NCBI GenBank assembly: GCA_009776345.1
Contig: WRLS01000104.1
Span: 1-7,423, forward strand
From: Oscillospiraceae bacterium
GTDB taxonomy: Bacteria; Bacillota; Clostridia; Oscillospirales; Ruminococcaceae
Direction of reading: 5' to 3'
DNA length: 7,423 nucleotides
Shown here: positions 5,364-7,423 of the stretch, piece after piece
Numbering within the stretch: the stretch's first letter is position 1
Layout: every line of letters begins with the position of its first letter
Program-made: the position numbers and the translations under genes
The notes under the pieces: model-generated
Databases searched by the model: none
Told to the model about the DNA's origin: nothing
The model's input: the letters and a program-made list of their open reading frames with translations, nothing else

Positions 5364-6518
5364 AACAAGCGTCGGCAGTTCACCGGGAAAATAGCTTTGC
5401 AGCAGCGCGTCTATCCTTTGATGTGGGTTTATAACATTGTCGAATGACATATCCCTGTTCAGCGCCTCGATGATATAGGCGATGTATTTTGATACGTCAA
5501 CCTCGCGGTACCAGCCGCAATACTTAAGCTCCGGCATAGCGTATGTAAGGTTTGTGCCAAGCACGGCGTCAATAAAGCCTTCGCCAAAGGCCTTGTCAAA
5601 GCGTTCGATCCCATGCGTGAAAACAGCATAAGTCGCGCAGCAGAAGATCCTGCGCGCGCCCTTTGCCTTTAGGGCATACGCGATATCCAGCATGGAATCG
5701 CCGGAGGAGATTATATCGTCGGTGATAAAAACGTCTTTACCGTCCACGGGGCTTCCGAGATATTCATGCGCCACAATGGGGTTGCGCCCGTTTACAATAG
5801 TGGAATAGTCGCGGCGCTTGTAAAACATCCCAAGGTCTACGCCCAAAACCGAGGCGTAGTACATATTGCGGTTCATCGCGCCCTCGTCCGGGCTTACAAC
5901 CATAAAGGAATCCGGTGTAAATTTAAGGTCGGGGAAGCTTCTGAGCAAAGTGCGCAGCACCTGGTAATAGGGCATCACATTGTCAAAGCCCATCAGCGGC
6001 ACGGCGTTTTGCACTCGGGCATCGTGCGCGTCGAAGGTAATAATATTCTCCACGCCCATATTCCAAAGCTCCTGGAGCATCACGGCGCAGTCAAGGGATT
6101 CACGGTAATTGCGCCTGTGCTGCCGCCCGCCGTAAAGCAACGGCATGATAACATTCAGCCTGTGTGCCTTGCCCCCTGCCGCTTGGATCAGGCGTTTGAG
6201 GTCCTGGTAGTGGTCGTCGGGCGACATTGCGTTAGTGCGGCCGAACATCTGATATGTACAGCTGTAGTTGCCGATGTCCACAAGGAAGAAAAGGTCCTTT
6301 CCGCGCACGGTTTCGCGCATCATGCCCTTGCCGTCCCCGGTGGAAAAACGCGGGCAGGACGCGTCGACTGTGAGGGTGTCGTTGGGATGCCCCTCCCACT
6401 CGCGCAAATAATGGTCGATTTTCCCGCCCAGGGTTTTCGCCCCGTCCATAACCACAAGCCCTATGGGCGCCACGCTTGTCCCCGGGCCAAATACATCAGG
6501 CGCTTTTTGCACACGCAT
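5355..6518 (-). CDS. prs: Ribose-phosphate pyrophosphokinase (PRPP synthetase), long clostridial form
   Basis: Makes phosphoribosyl pyrophosphate from ribose 5-phosphate and ATP for purine, pyrimidine, His, Trp and NAD synthesis; cytosolic. Visible motifs: the ATP-side PLLYGGRQHRRN (126-137, R132 and H134 in the usual RQxR region), TFDAHD (161-166) with the metal-side His, SPDEGAMNR (209-217), YKRRDY (233-238) and the PRPP loop FITDDIISSGDS (264-275). At 387 residues it is about 70 longer than the common bacterial enzyme; the extra N-terminal region matches my recollection of long clostridial versions. The ATG at 6518 is directly abutted by GGGGG with no spacing. A GTG at 6512 (Val3) has that G run six bases upstream and may be the true start, giving 385 residues. 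It stands alone, divergent from the TetR operon. Confidence 0.93.
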   Translation of the reverse strand: MRVQKAPDVFGPGTSVAPIGLVVMDGAKTLGGKIDHYLREWEGHPNDTLTVDASCPRFSTGDGKGMMRETVRGKDLFFLVDIGNYSCTYQMFGRTNAMSPDDHYQDLKRLIQAAGGKAHRLNVIMPLLYGGRQHRRNYRESLDCAVMLQELWNMGVENIITFDAHDARVQNAVPLMGFDNVMPYYQVLRTLLRSFPDLKFTPDSFMVVSPDEGAMNRNMYYASVLGVDLGMFYKRRDYSTIVNGRNPIVAHEYLGSPVDGKDVFITDDIISSGDSMLDIAYALKAKGARRIFCCATYAVFTHGIERFDKAFGEGFIDAVLGTNLTYAMPELKYCGWYREVDVSKYIAYIIEALNRDMSFDNVINPHQRIDALLQSYFPGELPTLVGL

Positions 6519-6551
6519 CCCCCTATACAGATAAGTTTTGAAGGCAAATTC

Positions 6552-6580
6552 ATTATACTACTTTCCTCTTATTTTTTCCA
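6552..6580 (-). promoter_or_regulatory. Promoter of prs
   Basis: On the minus strand a perfect TATAAT (6557-6552) is preceded at 17 bases by TGGAAA (6580-6575), a 4-of-6 match to the -35 consensus. Start would be near 6545, about 30 bases before the coding start. Confidence 0.65.
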
Positions 6581-6617
6581 TATGTTTTGGAAAGAAAAAA
6601 TAATTTTAAGAAAAGGC

Positions 6618-6646
6618 TTGACATTGTGACCGGGCGGTCATATAAT
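6618..6646 (+). promoter_or_regulatory. Perfect-consensus promoter of the TetR-ABC operon
   Basis: TTGACA (6618-6623) and TATAAT (6641-6646) are 17 bases apart, an exact sigma-A consensus. Transcription would begin near 6653. Such a strong promoter fits a gene held off by a repressor, and a palindrome fills its spacer. Confidence 0.9.
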
Positions 6647-6688
6647 AAGAATATAAAGTGACTGCACAGTCACATGACCGCATGGTCA
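6627..6688. promoter_or_regulatory. Three tandem palindromic operators of the TetR regulator (O1-O3)
   Basis: Three 14-base sites share one plan of 6-base half-sites around two central bases. O1 is TGACCG-GG-CGGTCA (6627-6640), perfect, in the -35/-10 spacer. O2 is TGACTG-CA-CAGTCA (6659-6672), perfect and extended by G/C to 16 bases, just after the expected start site. O3 is TGACCG-CA-TGGTCA (6675-6688), with one mismatch. Centres are 32 and 16 bases apart. Placement on the promoter of a TetR gene points to autorepression. The binding protein is inferred from proximity. Confidence 0.8.
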
Positions 6689-6710
6689 CATCGCCGGAGG
6701 TGCAGAAAAG

Positions 6711-7346
6711 ATGCCTAAACAGACCTTTTTTAACCTTACAGAGGAAAAGCGGGAGCATATCCTGGACGTGGCAATCCGAGAATTTGCCGAGCGCGGATAC
6801 AGCGCCGCGAGCATTTCCCACATGGTTGCGGAGGCGCATATCGCAAAAGGCAGTTTTTACCAATACTTTGAGGACAAGGACGACCTGTACATCTACATCA
6901 TCCACACCAAAATCGCACAGCGCAAAATGGCGGGCTTTGCGCGTGAAAAAGAAAAGCTCGCAGATATGACCTTCACACAGTTCCTGCGCACCGTGTTCCG
7001 CGGGCTGATAGACGACCTCAGCCAAAGCCCGGATATTATAAAAATAAGCACGGAGCTGTCACGGATGCGCGGCAGCGAAATTTACACAAAAATATTTGAG
7101 CGCTACCAAGGCTCTACAGACGCGTTCTACATGGATTTTATAACGTCGGAAAAGCAGCGCGGGAAAATCGACGGACGGGTGAACGCCAAGCTGCTTAACT
7201 ATATGCTGGTGAGCGTGGGGCAGTATATATCCTACCTGGTTGCGGACGAAAAGGCGCAGGTAACGCCGGAGCTTGTAGAATCAATCGTGGACGACATGGA
7301 GTTTATACTGGCGAACGGGATATACGGCACTGAAAAGGGGGGCTGA
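6711..7346 (+). CDS. TetR/AcrR-family transcriptional repressor
   Basis: A complete 211-residue regulator, cytosolic and presumably dimeric. The N-terminal helix-turn-helix domain is clear: EEKREHILDVAIREFAERGY (11-30), the HTH near SAASISHMVAEAHIAKGSFYQYF (31-53), then KDDLYIYII. The C-terminal ligand domain (about 65-211) has no recognisable signature, so the inducer is unknown. GGAGGTG (6696-6702) is eight bases from the ATG. One base separates its TGA from the start of an ABC ATPase gene, so the two are co-transcribed. The usual role in this arrangement is control of an efflux pump that removes the inducing compound. The three palindromes upstream indicate that it represses itself and the pump. 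Length is normal and no defect is seen. Confidence 0.93.
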   Translation: MPKQTFFNLTEEKREHILDVAIREFAERGYSAASISHMVAEAHIAKGSFYQYFEDKDDLYIYIIHTKIAQRKMAGFAREKEKLADMTFTQFLRTVFRGLIDDLSQSPDIIKISTELSRMRGSEIYTKIFERYQGSTDAFYMDFITSEKQRGKIDGRVNAKLLNYMLVSVGQYISYLVADEKAQVTPELVESIVDDMEFILANGIYGTEKGG

Positions 7347-7347
7347 C

Positions 7348-7423
7348 ATGGGGCGCATACTGGATATAAGCGGACTGACGAAGGAATATCACATGGGTGA
7401 AGTGACTGTCCATGCCATCAGAG
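7348..7423 (+). CDS. ABC transporter ATP-binding protein (MacB/LolD type), N-terminal fragment
   Basis: Only 25 codons are in the window: MGRILDISGLTKEYHMGEVT followed by VHAIR. The pattern LTKxYxMGExxVHAIR is typical of the start of MacB/LolD-like ATPases that energise lipoprotein or drug/peptide exporters; the Walker A motif would follow just beyond the edge. GGGGGG (7337-7342), inside the TetR codons, sits five bases before the ATG at 7348, and the TetR TGA ends one base before it. An FtsX-like permease gene would be expected next. Confidence 0.82.
   Translation, partial: MGRILDISGLTKEYHMGEVTVHAIR

Noticed and set aside
5766..6629. 287-residue plus-strand open frame antisense to prs
   Set aside because: A shadow of the prs coding strand; His/Val-rich product and no start signals, while prs has full motif support.

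Overview
The window looks like part of a chromosome from a low-to-mid-GC Gram-positive anaerobe of class Clostridia (Bacillota), probably an uncultured gut lineage of the Oscillospirales type. The reasons are strong AGGAGG or G-run Shine-Dalgarno sites, consensus sigma-A promoters, a lipoprotein sugar-binding protein, a long clostridial-type PRPP synthetase, and intergenic spaces packed with short palindromic repeats. The lineage is an inference; there is no rRNA or other marker gene here.

Layout. (1) 1-1099, minus: N-terminal 366 codons of an extracellular sugar-binding lipoprotein of an ABC importer, with a clear promoter (1186-1214) embedded in palindromes. (2) 1215-1870: a gene-free stretch filled with hairpins and dispersed repeats. 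(3) 1871-4873, minus: an operon reading glycerol kinase, metallo-beta-lactamase-fold hydrolase, SDR oxidoreductase. The kinase has no stop codon and reads in frame through the ribosome binding site of the hydrolase, giving one 740-codon frame. The hydrolase stop (TAA) directly abuts the SDR ATG. (4) 4874-5354: a second gene-free stretch with further copies of the same repeat families. (5) 5355-6518, minus: ribose-phosphate pyrophosphokinase. (6) 6618-7423, plus: a consensus promoter overlaid with three TGAC(C/T)G palindromes, then a TetR-family regulator and, one base after its stop, the first 25 codons of a MacB/LolD-type ABC ATPase. This last part looks like a self-repressed efflux operon.

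The most notable non-gene content is the repeats. Two different families (R1 and R2) each occur once on either side of the glpK-MBL-SDR segment in inverted orientation. Within each family the stems differ in sequence but stay paired by compensatory changes. A third family (R3, degenerate CCTAAAA-like heptamers) occurs as a direct pair and overlaps the stop codons of two unrelated genes. No CRISPR array, insertion sequence transposase, tRNA or rRNA was found. No tightly supported intrinsic terminator with a U tract was found after either the SDR or the prs gene.
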